Shown here piece after piece: positions 11,001-23,744 of a DNA stretch of 64,000 bases. The stretch is from assembly GCF_029873635.1 (NCBI RefSeq), contig NC_080420.1, positions 54,893,457 to 54,957,456 of the forward strand, read 5' to 3'. Positions within the stretch are counted from its first letter, which is position 1; each line of letters opens with the position of its first letter. Source of the stretch: Malania oleifera. Taxonomy: Eukaryota > Streptophyta > Magnoliopsida > Santalales > Ximeniaceae. The notes beneath the pieces were generated by a model. The model did not search any database. It was not told the DNA's origin and worked only from the letters and a program-made list of their open reading frames with translations. The translations under genes and the position numbers were made by a program.

Positions 11001-13357
11001 TGTAACACCCTGAATCCAAAAAACTCGGTCTGGTGTGTTATACCTGAATAAACCGTGCTTCGTGGCACCCTAAATCCACCTGGTGGGACTCAGGTGCCAC
11101 GTTGTCCATTTTTTTGAACCTGTTATTCCATTAACAATTACGCAGTGGAAAACATAACTACAATTTCTCAACCAATATAATACCAGAGTTTTCTACATCT
11201 ATTTACATTCTAAAATAAACCATTCATCCACCTATATCTACATGTATACATATCTCCAAAAACATAATCTACAACTTCCAATATTCACAACTCAGAAGAC
11301 TTAAAACATAAAACATAAAACATAAAACTTATACATCCCAAAAGTATCATCAAAGTTTATACCCTTTTCCTTTCTATAACCAAAAATGCTAGAACAACCC
11401 TGAGCTCTTTAAGTTCGATCAGCATGTGGCCAATATAAGGTTTGTAAATAACATATGTATATGTATTCATCATTTGCAAATTATTATCATAATTTCTAAA
11501 ATCCTTTCCTGAGCCTGATCAAGCACATGCAAGGTATTTTATCCATGAGAATACCTAAGGATTGGGGTGATTACCAGCCCATACAAGTAGCACCCCTTTA
11601 CTCTGACACTTTAGGCAACCAATGGTCACAACTAAAGCATATTAGGGCACTTACCTTACTCAGTAAGCCTTCAAGTGAAAAAGTAATCTCATACTCACAC
11701 AATTCATAAAAAGGTTTACCAGCAAAGGCTCCCGAGAATAAGAAAATTTACCCGCCCATACAAATAATTTTCCTCTGCCCTAATATGTTATGCAGCTCAC
11801 TGCTACATCTAATACCTACTAAAGCACTTGGGCAAAGAGTTTGCCCTGCCCATATTAATACATATCATACAAGCGTGAATACTAACACTACAATAATACA
11901 TTACTCTGTCTGTCATTTATCCTACATTTCTCATTTGTTTATGTTCTCAGCTTTGACATTTCATAACATTTCACTTTACGTGACTTTCCCATTGTACATT
12001 ATTCACATTCCACATTTCATTTCCATTTCATTTCCTTTTCATTTCATTCTTTTTATTTCATTTCCTACATTCGTACTACAACTCTTTTTAGCTGTACATT
12101 AGTTAGTCTACAAAGATATGTGCTAATATGCTACTATAGCTCCTTTTAACTGATCATCAGTTTGTCCACAGCTCCTTTCAACTGTTCATCATTTATCCAT
12201 GGTTGAATTAACAATCACATGCAGCATAATTCATAACACATTTTTGTTCTCAATGCATTTCCTGTATAACCTGTATTTCATACATATAACATAATTCAAC
12301 ATAAAATTTCCATTTTACTCATGCCACACAATTTAGCAATATATATATTTCAAACATTTTTTATAAAATAAGCCAACCTTCATTTATCATTCTTATACTG
12401 AAAATATACCTTTAATTTCTTACACAATTAACCTAAAAAATCTTTCACTTTCATTAATCCATTTTCAGATATACATATCTAATAAAATAGTCATAGGGTT
12501 AGAAATTATAATTTAAATGGTTGGCATTTTTAAACCCATAGGAAAACATATATATATATATATACACATACATAACATAATCCATTTATCCATTTAATTC
12601 ATAAAAACCTGGTTTAATATATATTCCCCCTTACCTACTTTCTTGAACTACACCAACAGGGACCCCGAAAAGATACCTGCGGTGCTCACCCGAACCCTGA
12701 ATCAAAAACTCTAGTTTATTCAGATAATCCCCAAATAACCTACTATTTTAGCATTTTACCTACCTATAAACTTCAAATAAGCATTTAAAACCCCAAAACT
12801 AAGAATCTTAACCTTTACCTCAACTTTGGAGTGTTTCCCGAAAAGCCCAGTTTAGAAATCTGCTCTACTAGATGTGTAGAGAATCTTCCCTAGAACACCA
12901 TAATGGTCTCTGTTTGTCGATTTGGGATGAATTCGGGCCAATTTGAAGAGAGAAGGCAGAGAGGACGTTCTAGAGAGAGGAAAAATAGAGGAAAATGAAT
13001 TTGCTTCCCTAAGAAGCTTCCTTAGATCTTTTATACTTAATGTTGCCACATGGCTTCGTCTACGAGGAGACAAGCTTCGTCGACGAGTCATAGAAGGGAC
13101 TTCATTAACGAGAGAGTACGTTCATCGACAAAACTTAAAATCTGAAATTTGCTCACTCGGGATCTCTTCATCGACGAGGGACTGAACTTCATTGACGATC
13201 TCTAGAAGAACACTCGTTGAAAAAGACAGGATATTCGTCGACGAGGTCTGCTGTTCTTCCTCTTTTAAGTCTTCCTTCTTCCCTTATTCTTTGTTTATCT
13301 TTCCCATTTATTATTTTTTTGAATTATTTAATCATTATAATTTTTTGGTTCGTTACA
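11001..13357 (-). mobile_element. Element C 3' LTR
   Basis: It aligns with 14994-17440. Relative to that copy it lacks about 85 bases, corresponding to about 15407-15490. It has a minus-strand TATA box (TATAAAAG as CTTTTATA at 13028-13035). The ORFs at 11527-12102 and 12852-13435 are LTR sequence. Confidence 0.88.
13050..13250 (-). promoter_or_regulatory. GTCGAC palindrome array upstream of TATA, C 3' LTR
   Basis: About eight copies or near copies of TCGTCGACGA (near 13056, 13074, 13100, 13120, 13167, 13187, 13213 and 13234) between the LTR start at 13357 and the minus-strand TATA at 13028-13035. Same layout as in element A. Confidence 0.65.
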
Positions 13358-13372
13358 TTCTCCCCTCCTTTA
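13358..13372 (-). promoter_or_regulatory. Polypurine tract (C)
   Basis: On the minus strand AAAGGAGGGGAGAA immediately precedes the 3' LTR start TGTAACG. It is preceded by GGACGAAATTTT, as in elements A and K. Confidence 0.88.
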
Positions 13373-13565
13373 GAAAATTTCGTCCTTAAAATTTCTTTAC
13401 TAATTAATCATTTCCTCATTTCAGACATTCACTAATTCACTAAATCCCAATATTTATATCCAAAGAATTCCTACATTATCCACAATGAAATAAAATCATC
13501 ATATAAACTTTCCAATCATCCATAGCCAAATTAAATCATTATTATCTTAATCATAAACTCATACC

Positions 13566-14644
13566 TGCGCCCCTAGCATTATTTGGCTTAGGCTGAATCA
13601 ATGAGTAAACTCGTGTTGGACCACCTCTACCAAGTGGTATATGCTATTTCCCTCTGTTCGGGTTTGGTACAGGTACAACAGGCAACAGTTCCTGAAAATT
13701 CTTCTTGATATGCCCCAATTCACTGCACCTGAAACAATTAGGAGTCCCAAACCAACATTCACCCCTTTGCCTCTTGTTACATTTCTAATATACAGAGTAA
13801 GACTGATCACCCTGATAACCAAGATAACCCTAATCTCCCGTCTCCTGTCTCGAGCCCATTGCATGTTTCCTTTTCTTCCCCGATCCATGACTGACCTCAA
13901 TCTAAAAACTGGATGGTGTAGGCCTCTTCTTCTGCTCTGTAGGCTCTGTACTGCCCTGGATGATCTTTTCCAGCACCGAAGCCTTATCAACCAAGTCTGA
14001 TAAATTCTGGACTTGGAATCCCACCATCAATTTATAAATTCTGCGTCTCAGGCCTTTTTCAAATTTCTTGGCCTTACCTCATTCGGGATTAGAAATGGTG
14101 CGAAGCGAGATAGCTCCAAAAATTTCACTGCATACTCCCCAACGGTCATATTCTTATGGGTCAAGTTAGTAAACTCTTCAATCTTTTCCTCTCTGATAGA
14201 TAAGGGGAGATACCTATCAAAAAACATCTCTTTGAATCGCTCCCAGGTTAGTGCTATCTTTACCAGCCTTTACTCCTCTAGTAGCTTTATAGAAAACCAC
14301 CAGTGTTTTGCATTTCCGGTCATCTTAAATGCGGCATAACATACCTTATCCTCATTCGTGTGGCCGAGTACAACCAAGATCTTCTCTATCTCATGTACCC
14401 AATTCTCTGCAACCACTAGATCAGGTCCTTCTATAAAGGCTGGAGGGTTCATTCTCATGAACTCCTTGCTGTTGTAGCCCTGACCTGCAGATGGACAATT
14501 TTTCCCTCTAGTATTTTTTTTTATTTTTGCCCTGACCTGTCGGGCTATACCCCTCAACATCATGGAGGTATCAATTTCTTCTTCACTAGAAGTTTCCGAA
14601 TCATCTCTTCCTTCAGCCTTTACATCCTCATCCCTACGATCCAT
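13566..14644 (-). pseudogene. gag: Element C gag (only gene of C)
   Basis: Gag polyprotein of about 360 codons when breaks are ignored. It starts at 14644 (MDRRDEDVKAEG) with an acidic N-terminus, then MNPPAFIEGPD, ENWVHEIEKILVVLG and AAFKMTGNAKHWWFSIKLL, clearly homologous to the gag of A. A stop at 14270 and a later frame change break it. A zinc-knuckle region lies at about 13690-13790; it reads CFRCSELGHIKKNF, so the final Cys is Phe. The gene ends near 13566, about 200 bases before the 3' LTR, leaving no room for pol. Confidence 0.82.
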
Positions 14645-14979
14645 CCTGAAAATAGGACAGAAAAGAGTGAGAATTCCATATCATAACCCCAAACAACACA
14701 ATCATTAAATTTAAATCCAATGTACATCCAAGTTCTCCATATAAGGACCAGTCTCATAGTTCAGAAACGAAATCATCTAAGGTTTACCGTGGGTTTTTTG
14801 AGGCTGTCGACTACTTCATAAAAAATCACAGGAAATTGTTGACGTATTTCCCCCTCTAAACTACAAAACAAAATTCTATACTTCTCAACACCTAACCTAT
14901 CCATCTACTATCCTCATCCTAATTGATTCCTATACTTTGGTATAAATCATCCCTAAGATTGCAGAACCCAAAAACTATA

Positions 14980-14991
14980 GCTCTGATACTA
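14980..14991 (-). promoter_or_regulatory. Primer binding site, initiator tRNA-Met (C, one mismatch)
   Basis: On the minus strand TAGTATCAGAGC, one base from TGGTATCAGAGC, directly next to the 5' LTR end near 14994. Plus strand: GCTCTGATACTA. Confidence 0.85.
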
Positions 14992-14993
14992 AA

Positions 14994-16613
14994 TAGTAAT
15001 GCCCCAAACCTGAAAACCCAGTTCGATGCGTTATACCTGAATAAACTGTGCTTCGTGGCGTCTTGAACCTACCTGGTGGGACCCGAGTGCCACGTTATCC
15101 ATTTTCCTAAACCTGTTATTCTATTAACAATTACACAGTGGAAAACATAACTACAATCCCCAACCAATATAATACTAGAGTTTTATACATCTATCTACAT
15201 TCTAAAATAAATCATTCATCTACTTGTATCTTCATATATACATATCTCCAAAAACATAATCTACAACTTCCAGTATTCACAACTCAGAAAACTTAAAACA
15301 TAAAACTTAAAACTTATACATCCCAAAAGTATCATCAAATTTTATACCATTTTCCTTTCTATAACCAAAAATGCTAGAACAACCCTGAGCTCTCTAAGTT
15401 CGATCACGTGAAGGTTCTAAAAAAGATAAATTTGTATTCGGGTGAGACACATCTCAGTAAGGGAAGAAATAATATATTAAATTAGCATATGGCCAACGTG
15501 AGGTTTGTAAATAACATATGTATATGTATTCATCATTTGCAAATCATTATCATAATATCTAAAATCCTTTCCTAAGCCTGATCAAACACATGTAAGGTAT
15601 TTTACCCACTAGAATACCTAAGGATTTGGGTGATTACCTGCCCATACAAGTAGCGCCCCTCTGCTCTGACACTTTTGGCAATCGATGGTCACAACTGAAG
15701 CATATAAGGGAATTTACCTTACTTAGTAAGCCCTCAGGTGAAAAAGTAATCTCATACTCACACAATTCATACAAAGGTTTACTAGCAAAGGCTTTTGAGA
15801 ATAAGGAAATTTACCCGCCCATACAAGTAATTTCTCTTTGCCCTAATACGTTATACAGCCTACTGCTACATCTGATACCTATTAGGGCACTCGCCTTTCT
15901 CAGCAAGCCCTCGGGCTAAAAGTTTGCCCCGCCCATATAAATACATATCATACTAGCGTGAATACTGATACTACAATAATACATTACTATGTCTATCATT
16001 TATCCTGCATTTCTCATCTGTTCATGTTCTCAGCTTTGACATTTCGTAACATTTTACTTTACGTGACACTTTCCCATTTTACATTGTTCACATTCCACAT
16101 TTCATTTCCATTTCATTTCCTTTTCATTTCATTTCTTGCATTCGTACTATTGCTCTTTTTAGCTGTACATCAGTTAGTTCACATAGATATGCATTAATCT
16201 GCTACGACATCGCCTTTTAGCTGTTCATCAGGTCTATAGCTCCTTTCAGTTGTTCATCATTTATCCATGGTTGAATTAACAATCACATGTAGCATAATTC
16301 ATAGCACATTTTCATTCTCAATGCATTTCCTGTATAACCTGTATTTCATACATATAACATAATTCAACATAGAATTTCTATTTTACTTATGCCACACAAT
16401 TTAACAATATATATATTTCAAAGATTTTCTATAAAATATGCTAACCCTTATTTATCATTCTTATACTGAAAATATACCTTTAATTTCTTATACAATTAAC
16501 CAGAAAAATCTTTCACTTTCATCAGTCCATTTTCACATATACATATATAATAAAACAACCCTAGGCTCAGAAATTATAATTCAAATGGTTGGCATTTTTA
16601 AACCCATGCGAAA

Positions 16614-16654
<41 letters not shown>

Positions 16655-17440
16655 TAACATAATCCATTTATCCATTTAATTCATAAAAACTTGGTTTACT
16701 ATATATTCCCCCTTACCTGCTTTCTTGAACAACACCAACAAAGATCCCAAAAAGATACTTGTGGTGCTCACCCGAACCCTGAATCAAAAACCCTAGTTTA
16801 TTCAGATAATCCCCAAATAACCTACTATTTTAGCATTTTTCCAACCTATAAACTTCAAATAAGCAGTTAAAACCCCCAAACTAAGAATCTTAACCCTTAC
16901 CTCAACTTTGGAGAATTTCTCGAAAAGCCTAGTTTAGAAATATGCTTTGCTATATGTGTAGAGAATCTTCCCTAGAACATTGTAGCGATCTTCGTTTGTC
17001 AATTTGGGTTAAATCCGAGCTGAATTTGAAGAGAAAAGATAGAAAGGACGTTCTAGAGAAAGAAAAAATGGAGGAAAATGAATTTGTTTTACCAAGAAGC
17101 TTCCTTGGATCTTTTATACTTGATGTTGCCACATAGCTTCGTCGACGAGAAGATAGGCTTCGTCGATGAGTCACAGAAGGGACTTTGTTTACGAGAGGGT
17201 AAGTTCATCGATGAAACTTAAAATATGAAATTTTCTCACACGAAATCTCTTTGTTGACAAGGGACTGAACTTCGTTGACGATCTCTAGAAGAACACTCAT
17301 CGACAAAGATAGGATATTCATTGACGAGGTCTGCTGTTCTTCCTTTTTTAAATCTTCCTTTTTCCCTTATTCTTTATTTATCTATCCCATTTATCATTTT
17401 CCCTAATTATTTAATCATTATAATTTTTTGGTTCGTTACA
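14994..17440 (-). mobile_element. Element C 5' LTR
   Basis: Partner of 11001-13357. It carries a minus-strand TATA (17111-17118), a GTCGAC palindrome array at about 17140-17330 and a (TA)n tract at 16621-16650. The inner end reads AGTAATG rather than TGTAAC, so its last bases are slightly altered. Confidence 0.87.
17140..17330 (-). promoter_or_regulatory. GTCGAC palindrome array, C 5' LTR
   Basis: Partner of the array at 13050-13250, more decayed. Repeats read TTCGTCGACGAG, TTCGTCGATGAG, TTCATCGATGAA, TCATCGACAAA and TTCATTGACGAG. CpG changes dominate. Confidence 0.55.
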
Positions 17441-17445
17441 TTGGG

Positions 17446-18582
17446 AGCGATTTAAAGATCTGGTTAATATGTGTCCCTACCCTGGATTTCAATCATGGTG
17501 CCTGGTCGATTATTTCTACATTGCGTTGACTCTTGACTCAAAGCAATTCGTCCATACTATATGTTCAGGAAATTTCTTCGACAAGGAGCCTGATGAGGCA
17601 TTGATTTTTCTAGATCATTTAGCTAAAAATGCTCAGCAGTGGAACACTAGGATTGATAGGAGACCAATTGCAACTCAACCACTTAGAGCAATACATGGTG
17701 GAGAGTGGTCTAAATTGAAAGATGATTTTGATATTAAGGCATATGTAGCTGACCTTACCATAAATGAATTATAGAACACCATTAATGAGATGAGCACACA
17801 GTTGAATATCTTAGAAAAAGGGAAATTTTCGGTAGAACCTCAACCTAATCCTCAAGAATACCAGCAACAACAGTAACAAATACATAATATTTCTCTTGAG
17901 ATAGTGGAGGCTATTATTACTTCAAGAAGTGGAAAAGAAGTTTCTTAACTTGAGATACTCATCGACATACAAACAGTTGTCTTGGAACCTGAAGTTACAA
18001 CTAAAATAAATGAAGTCAAAGAAAAATAAAAGGAAGCGAGCCTAGAAGTGAAGAAGTTAGTTAATGAGGAGGTCGAGACTAATAAGGAGTACCAACTAGT
18101 GGTACCTTATCCTCAGAGATTAGCAGCCGTGGAACCATCACTCCCTACTAGAATAAATGTCAAGGAGTTCAATGTTGAAGCAAATCCCCGCAGTGGTAAG
18201 GTGATTGATACACCCGATAAAGAGGGTGAACAGAATGGTGAACGTTTGATTTTCAAGGAACCAGTTAAAAATTTTAATGTTAATGCTTCGGAAGAACCAA
18301 AAGTAACTGCTTTGACAAATTTTCCTCAAAGACCGGTTCTTAAAGAAGTGAATTTCCTGGAAAATATACTGAATAAGATCCTTTTTTGTTAAAACAAGGA
18401 AGGCAATCTGCACATGTTTTGTTTGGTACCTTAGGACGTATTGATTTATTTTGGGCTAACTTTTGTGCAGGTAACAAGATAGATTCATTGTCACGACTCA
18501 AATTTGGAGACTCGCCGGTTCAATTTATAGACTTGCACCCACCAGAAGAAATTCTTCTAGAGCCTCCGCTAGACAGACAGTG
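17446..18582 (+). pseudogene. gag: Element B gag, 3' part
   Basis: It continues the Athila-like gag after element C. ERFKDLVNMCPYPGFQ starts this part, followed by a PDEA...FLDHLAKNAQQWN block, a Gln-rich linker and a long acidic C-terminus ending FIDLHPPEEI...PPLDRQ. It matches the L gag through that end. Stops at 17772, 17874, 17946, 18027 and 18390 and a small shift near 18390 break it. No protease or RT follows; the next 1.65 kb to the polypurine tract is non-coding. Confidence 0.82.
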
Positions 18583-20237
18583 ATGTTCAATTTATTTTCA
18601 GGTACATTTTTCCTTAGTTTCAATTTTTCTTTTCCCTTACTTCTCCACCTAGGCATGTCTCTACTTTCCTCCCTATACTTTCACATTGAGTACAATGTTT
18701 TATTTTAGTTTTGGGGGGGGGGGGGGAGACAACTTGCATGTGCAATTGGATGCTACTCATTTAATGATATAATTCAACAAAAAACAAAAACAAAGAAAAC
18801 AAAAAAAAAAAAGAATATAAATGATTAGGCCATGATTAACACTGACTTATACCCTTTACATACTTGCATATAACCTAGGAGTTACACACTAAGTTGTATA
18901 GTAAATTATTTATGTGTAATTTCTCTTTATATGACTAATCTAGAAATTGTAACTTTATGTAGGTTGACTAATAGTTCATTCATGTTAATCTGGCTATATA
19001 AACTCTTGTATTTACATGGTATCTCATGAGGCTGAAAATACATGTTCACGTAACTTGTAGCACTTAGGGTTCCTTGTGAGCATTGAGAGAGCGCACGTGG
19101 CGACTGTGACACCTTGTGAGGTATTGTTGAGCCATTTATCGTTCTTTTGAGTTTTGACGTCAACTAGTTCATGAAACTCAACTTTTTTTTTTTTTTTTCT
19201 GGATACTCTTTGTATATTAGTCTCATTTTTTGACTTGCTAGCCTAGAGGTGACATCTAGTGAGAAGATAGAAACCTAAGTCTTGTAGCCTACTTAAGATG
19301 TGAAGGCTGAGCCACCCCTAGAAACATACTTAATTTATGAACTCCTGTTCGAACTTAATTCCCATTGGTGGTATAAAGACAACAAAAAAAGTGTAATGAT
19401 TGTTCTACTTGACCAAGAAAAGACAGAAATTGAAGAATGTGCATAAAAAAAGAAAAAGAAAAAAAGAAATAGAAATGCACCAGAATAGGGTAAAAGATTA
19501 ATTCCTGCTCCACAAAACCACACAAGGTCATGGACATGACACATGTTATCCACATATGAAGACTCTTCGATTGCTTAATGCTTTAGAAATACTCATGCCT
19601 GGTTTGTGAATAAGTTGATTTAGGGTGGTCTTGGTTGGATATGGTGAGTAGGTGAGAAGATGTTAGGATGAAGGACCTGACACATCACAAATGGGCTGGA
19701 TCCTATTCAGATTAGTCCACTCCATATATTTAGCGTTTGTTCCTTGCAATATGTGGGATGTTTGATCGCAACACTCTTCCTCACATATGACGAGTGAACC
19801 CATTCTTTTTGAGTGTTTTTTAGGGTATACCAGTTAGGTTGAGTCAAAACGACCGTTCTGTAGGTGTCCACTAGTATCCTAGGTGTAACAAGTGATACAC
19901 ATTACACATATCTCGAGATTTCGCCTATTTATACTTGAATTTAAATGACTACATTAACTCTGAATTGAATTGCTAGTTGACTTTATGTGAGTATAATGTT
20001 CCTAATAGCTTCATAGTGATGAAACTTGCATGAGTGACTTGCTTCAGAGTTGCGTGAATTATATATGAATGAGCTTGTGTGTAATCTGGTTATATTCTTG
20101 TATGTGAAATGGTATGGTTGTGTCATATATGCATTCATTTCATATTTTTCGGAATTAGTGTTTGTGGGTATCGCCTTGGATTTCATTCACGTTATTTTCT
20201 AGAGACTAGCAAAACGTTAGTTTGGGGGGGGGGTGTG
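18583..20237 (+). other. Conserved non-coding 3' region of B with internal G tract and polypurine tract
   Basis: There is no credible ORF. It opens with an ACAATG...TTTTAGTTTTGGGG block with a G run at 18713-18727 and closes with the polypurine tract GTTAGTTTGGGGGGG before TGTGTG (20218-20237). Long stretches in between match the inverted copy in element L (37562-39062), for example 19621-19690 against about 38095-38170, and the GACCGTTCTGTAGGTGTCCA block at 19850-19870 against about 37917-37942. Conservation without coding capacity suggests an RNA or replication role. A poly-A/T-rich stretch is at 18780-18815. Confidence 0.7.
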
Positions 20238-20613
20238 TGATTACATGCCTAAATTGTGCAATTAGGTATGTAAATTCATGCATTAACGATTATATTTTTA
20301 ATTAAATGCCTAATTCTACTATATATTTTAACATTGCGCTCTATTTTTAATATTTGAGTTTTATTGAATAATTAATAAATTTTTGGTATTTTATTATTGC
20401 AGGGTAAGTTATGGACAATAAGGCCAGCATAATTTCGTAATTTGGGCATAATTCTCCCATCTGAGCTCCGATCAAGAGGATTCAAAATGTTGTGAGAAAC
20501 CGAGAAAGTGCTCTACAACTTTCATGTTTTGAGCTTTGAGAGATACGAGCTTTAGAAAGGTAAAAACCCTCCTTATATGTTAGGAAATAATAAAAAAGGA
20601 AGAAATAAGAATA

Positions 20614-20617
<4 letters not shown>

Positions 20618-20673
<56 letters not shown>
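20618..20673. repeat. (TA)n(TG)n compound microsatellite
   Basis: TA units pass directly into TG units inside the B 3' LTR. Confidence 0.95.
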
Positions 20674-20904
20674 TTATAGATTGATTTAACTCAGCCATGT
20701 AGTTGGGTCCTCCTCGTGCATGTGTGGGGCGTGTGGCTATGTAGGGCTTCAAGGAGTCTTGCCCTTTTATTTTGCTGGGCAGTGCCTCACTCTCCCCCTC
20801 TTAACTCCCCTCTCTTCCTTTCCCTCTTCCCTTTCCTCTCTTCTCTCTCCCTCTCGGCCTCCCTATTCTCTCCTCTCCCTTCTCTCAATCTCAGTTTCTC
20901 CTTT

Positions 20905-20910
<6 letters not shown>

Positions 20911-20951
<41 letters not shown>
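20911..20951. repeat. (CT)n microsatellite
   Basis: About 20 CT units in a longer pyrimidine-rich stretch (20790-21040) of the B 3' LTR. Confidence 0.95.
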
Positions 20952-20955
<4 letters not shown>

Positions 20956-21500
20956 CTTTTCCTTTCTCTATCAGTCCTATCTGTGTCTCCCTTTCCCTAT
21001 CTTCTTTCCCTCTCCTCTCCCTCTCAACTCTTTTCTCTACGGCTCCTGCTCCCAAACCCGAGAGCCCTGTTGTTGCTCTTTTCTTGCTGCTATGTTGGAG
21101 ATCAACCCTTGCTACTACTCATCCGTGCTGCTGAAGAGAAGTACCTGAGGCCCTTTCTACCCTGTTGTGTGCTACTGCGTGTGGCTACCCTTCTCCGCTG
21201 TTGTTTGCTGCCAAACCAGGAACTCAAGAGCCTCCTTGCAGAGCTGCTACTGCTTCAACTTCAACTCGGCTAGCCACATTACTTTCCTTTTCTCTCTCCC
21301 TTATCTTTCTATATTTTTGCATTTAAATACTTGGTTAAACGTTATTAATTTTTAGCTGAAATTCTATTAAAGTTTTGATCTTCTGAATATTTGTTTGGTT
21401 ATTATTATTAAAGTCAACTTATTTTCTTTCTCTTTTTAATTAATATTATCATTAGAGTTAATTTTGCTAGGGTTATGTTTTATTGATAAAGTTCAGTTTG

Positions 21501-21511
21501 TTCTCTCTCTC

Positions 21512-21576
<65 letters not shown>
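21501..21576. repeat. (TC)n(TA)n compound microsatellite
   Basis: TC units run into TA units. The 5' LTR copy of B has a poly-A run at the matching place (about 531-540), so this array arose in one LTR only. Confidence 0.9.
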
Positions 21577-22145
21577 TCTTTAGGATTTAACTTTTGTTGG
21601 GTCCTATTTAATTTCAGTTCAGTTTACTTAAAGTCTGAATTTTTATTGTGTTTTTGCTTATTGTTTAATTGTTAAAGAGTTAATTTTGGTTTGCATTCTT
21701 GATTGCGTTTAAAATTAATTTTTGTTTGAGTTTGTGTTTGATTGAGTTTTTATAAAAATTGCATGCTTAAGTTTTTGCTTAAAGTTATCGTCTTTAGTCT
21801 TTTGTCTCAAGTTCAACGTGGGATTTAATTCTTGCCTGGCTGATTAAACTAGGATTGTTTCTCATTGTTAATTTAGTTGTTAATTTAGTGTGTGATTAGG
21901 ATTCATAATTTAAATTTCATGTTCCTTTAAATTTTCAAAAAAAATAATCTCAAAAATCTCAGAAAACTTGAATTTGAACTATGTTCAGTAACCCTTTTTG
22001 TTTCTTATTCTCTGTTGGAATTACACAAAATTTGGAATTAGACTGCATTCCCTAAGGAGACAGTCTGGCCCTTAGGCTAATTATTACATGACTAAACTCT
22101 TATACTTATGATAGCTTCCGAGCTGCTCATTTTTCGAGTGAGTCA

Positions 22146-22276
22146 CTCTTTCATGCAAATATGGTGAAGGGAGAAAAAGTATGCTTCGCTCAGGTTATGG
22201 AAAAAATCGTTTGCAGTAACCCCACAAACCTTAGCTGTTAGGCTTAGAATCCAACACGGGGTGTTTGAATGTCCAC
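22146..22276 (+). other. Sequence F, fragment between elements B and D
   Basis: 131 bases separate the B 3' LTR from the end of D. When D is removed, this joins 36154 onwards. It probably is the upstream part of the F ORF region, but no clear protein match is visible because of stops. Confidence 0.45.
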
Positions 22277-23030
22277 TGTTGGAATTGGTGTATTCCCAAG
22301 AGTAGGGGTGAATTGGAATTTTAAAAATTTATCTACCAAGTTAAATAAGATAGTCGTATAATACAACCTAGGGTCTTTCTATGTAATTCCAAATGCGCTG
22401 AAAAATATGATATAAGGAAATTTAAATCATGCGCATCATTCAAACCATAACATACATGTACGGTAAATATAAAGTGCGAAAATATAAACAAACATATAAT
22501 ATGTTATCGGGGTTCGACCAACTGTGCCTACATCCCTGCCTCTAGCTCGCAAGCCCAAGCATTACACTAAAGGCTCACTTAATGGGTGGAGCAGCACCAA
22601 TTACAACCAGGTCAGTTACCATAGGGCTGACCTCAACCTTTACAACCAGGTCAATTAGCGGGGCTGACCTCAACCTACACCTTAACAGGATGGTGCACCT
22701 AACTTTCCTAACCAAGTCTAAGCCAACCAGGGACTAATTTATAGGGCTAGTCTCCCTCTTCACACTAGTGCTTGGAAATACAACAGTGTGTTCACAATCA
22801 ATGGAATGTCACAGTGATTATGCTTTCAAGTAAAGAAGATATGTACCCAATACGTGCAAGTAATAATCAATCTACACCAAACATGTAAGAACTATAAGCA
22901 AAGTGGTGTAATATATCAACTCTCAAATTTATTTGCAATCGATGTAATCAGTGCGTGAGAGTGCAATCAATAAAATCTTTGTATCACAAGATGTATTCAG
23001 TCTAAGTGTTCAAACAAAGATATTAGCCAA

Positions 23031-23033
23031 ATA

Positions 23034-23060
<27 letters not shown>
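23031..23060. repeat. (TA)n microsatellite in D 3' LTR
   Basis: TA units followed by TGTATGTATGTA. The partner LTR has (TG)n at the same place (34652-34687). Confidence 0.9.
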
Positions 23061-23071
<11 letters not shown>

Positions 23072-23744
23072 ATTTCAATCAGCAGATTTTCTCAATCGTA
23101 TGATGCTCAAGTAATGTATATGCTTGGTTTGCAAAAGAAGTTTAATCTTTGTATTCAAAAAATGATATATAAATCAATGAATATTGCAACAAATATTTTT
23201 ATCACATAAAAAAATATCTTTTCAAAGGTATGTCAAGATAAATCACACAAGATATTTAAAAATGTTTTGAAAAGATTTTGCAATCCAAAAACAAATACAA
23301 ACTTCACAAGATATTGCAATGAATATGCAATACTCAAAAGTTTAATGGAAGTTTTCTTAGGAGAGACTTACTAACAAAGTCCCCTAAGAATACTTGGGTT
23401 GGCTCTCAATAAAAATTGTCACAATCAATCACAACACTTGGGAGGGCAACCCTTCTCAACACTCAAATCAACTTACAAATGATTTTCAGTAATATGGGAA
23501 GGTAAGATTGAGTGTATGGAGTTAAGAAATGAGTATTATGGATTTTTGGAATTTCAAAGAATTTCTCCTCATCAAGATTACTAATCCCATGCTAATTATT
23601 CCAAATGAGGGGATATTTATAGACTTCCCCTGAAATATAACCGTTAAGGACATGGTTGGAATAATTAGAAAAGATTTAATGATATATAATTATTTTAACC
23701 CTGTTTTAGTGAGTTAACCATTGTAAAAAAATAAGTCCAACCCG

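Larger units (their letters stand above)
11001..17440 (-). mobile_element. Element C: non-autonomous, gag-only Tekay-like LTR element
   Basis: The ends are TGTAAC...GTTACA and the target duplication TTGGG is perfect (10996-11000 and 17441-17445). It reads on the minus strand: 5' LTR 14994-17440, Met-type primer site, gag, polypurine tract, 3' LTR 11001-13357. The internal region is only about 1.6 kb and codes for gag alone; no protease, RT or integrase motif appears in any frame. It must have used enzymes in trans, plausibly from Tekay relatives such as A. Confidence 0.92.
20238..22145 (+). mobile_element. Element B 3' LTR
   Basis: It starts TGATTACATGCC directly after the G-rich polypurine tract and ends GAGTGAGTCA. 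The end sequences match the LTRs of element L (TGATTACGC...GAGTGAGTCA), so B and L are one broad family. The 185-residue ORF at 20716-21273 is Ser/Leu low complexity from TC repeats and is not accepted as a gene. The 3' flank is CTCTT; the 5' flank is outside the window. Confidence 0.9.

Noticed and set aside
20716-21273. 185-residue ORF rich in Ser and Leu
   Set aside because: It translates TC repeats inside an LTR; the partner LTR does not keep the frame.
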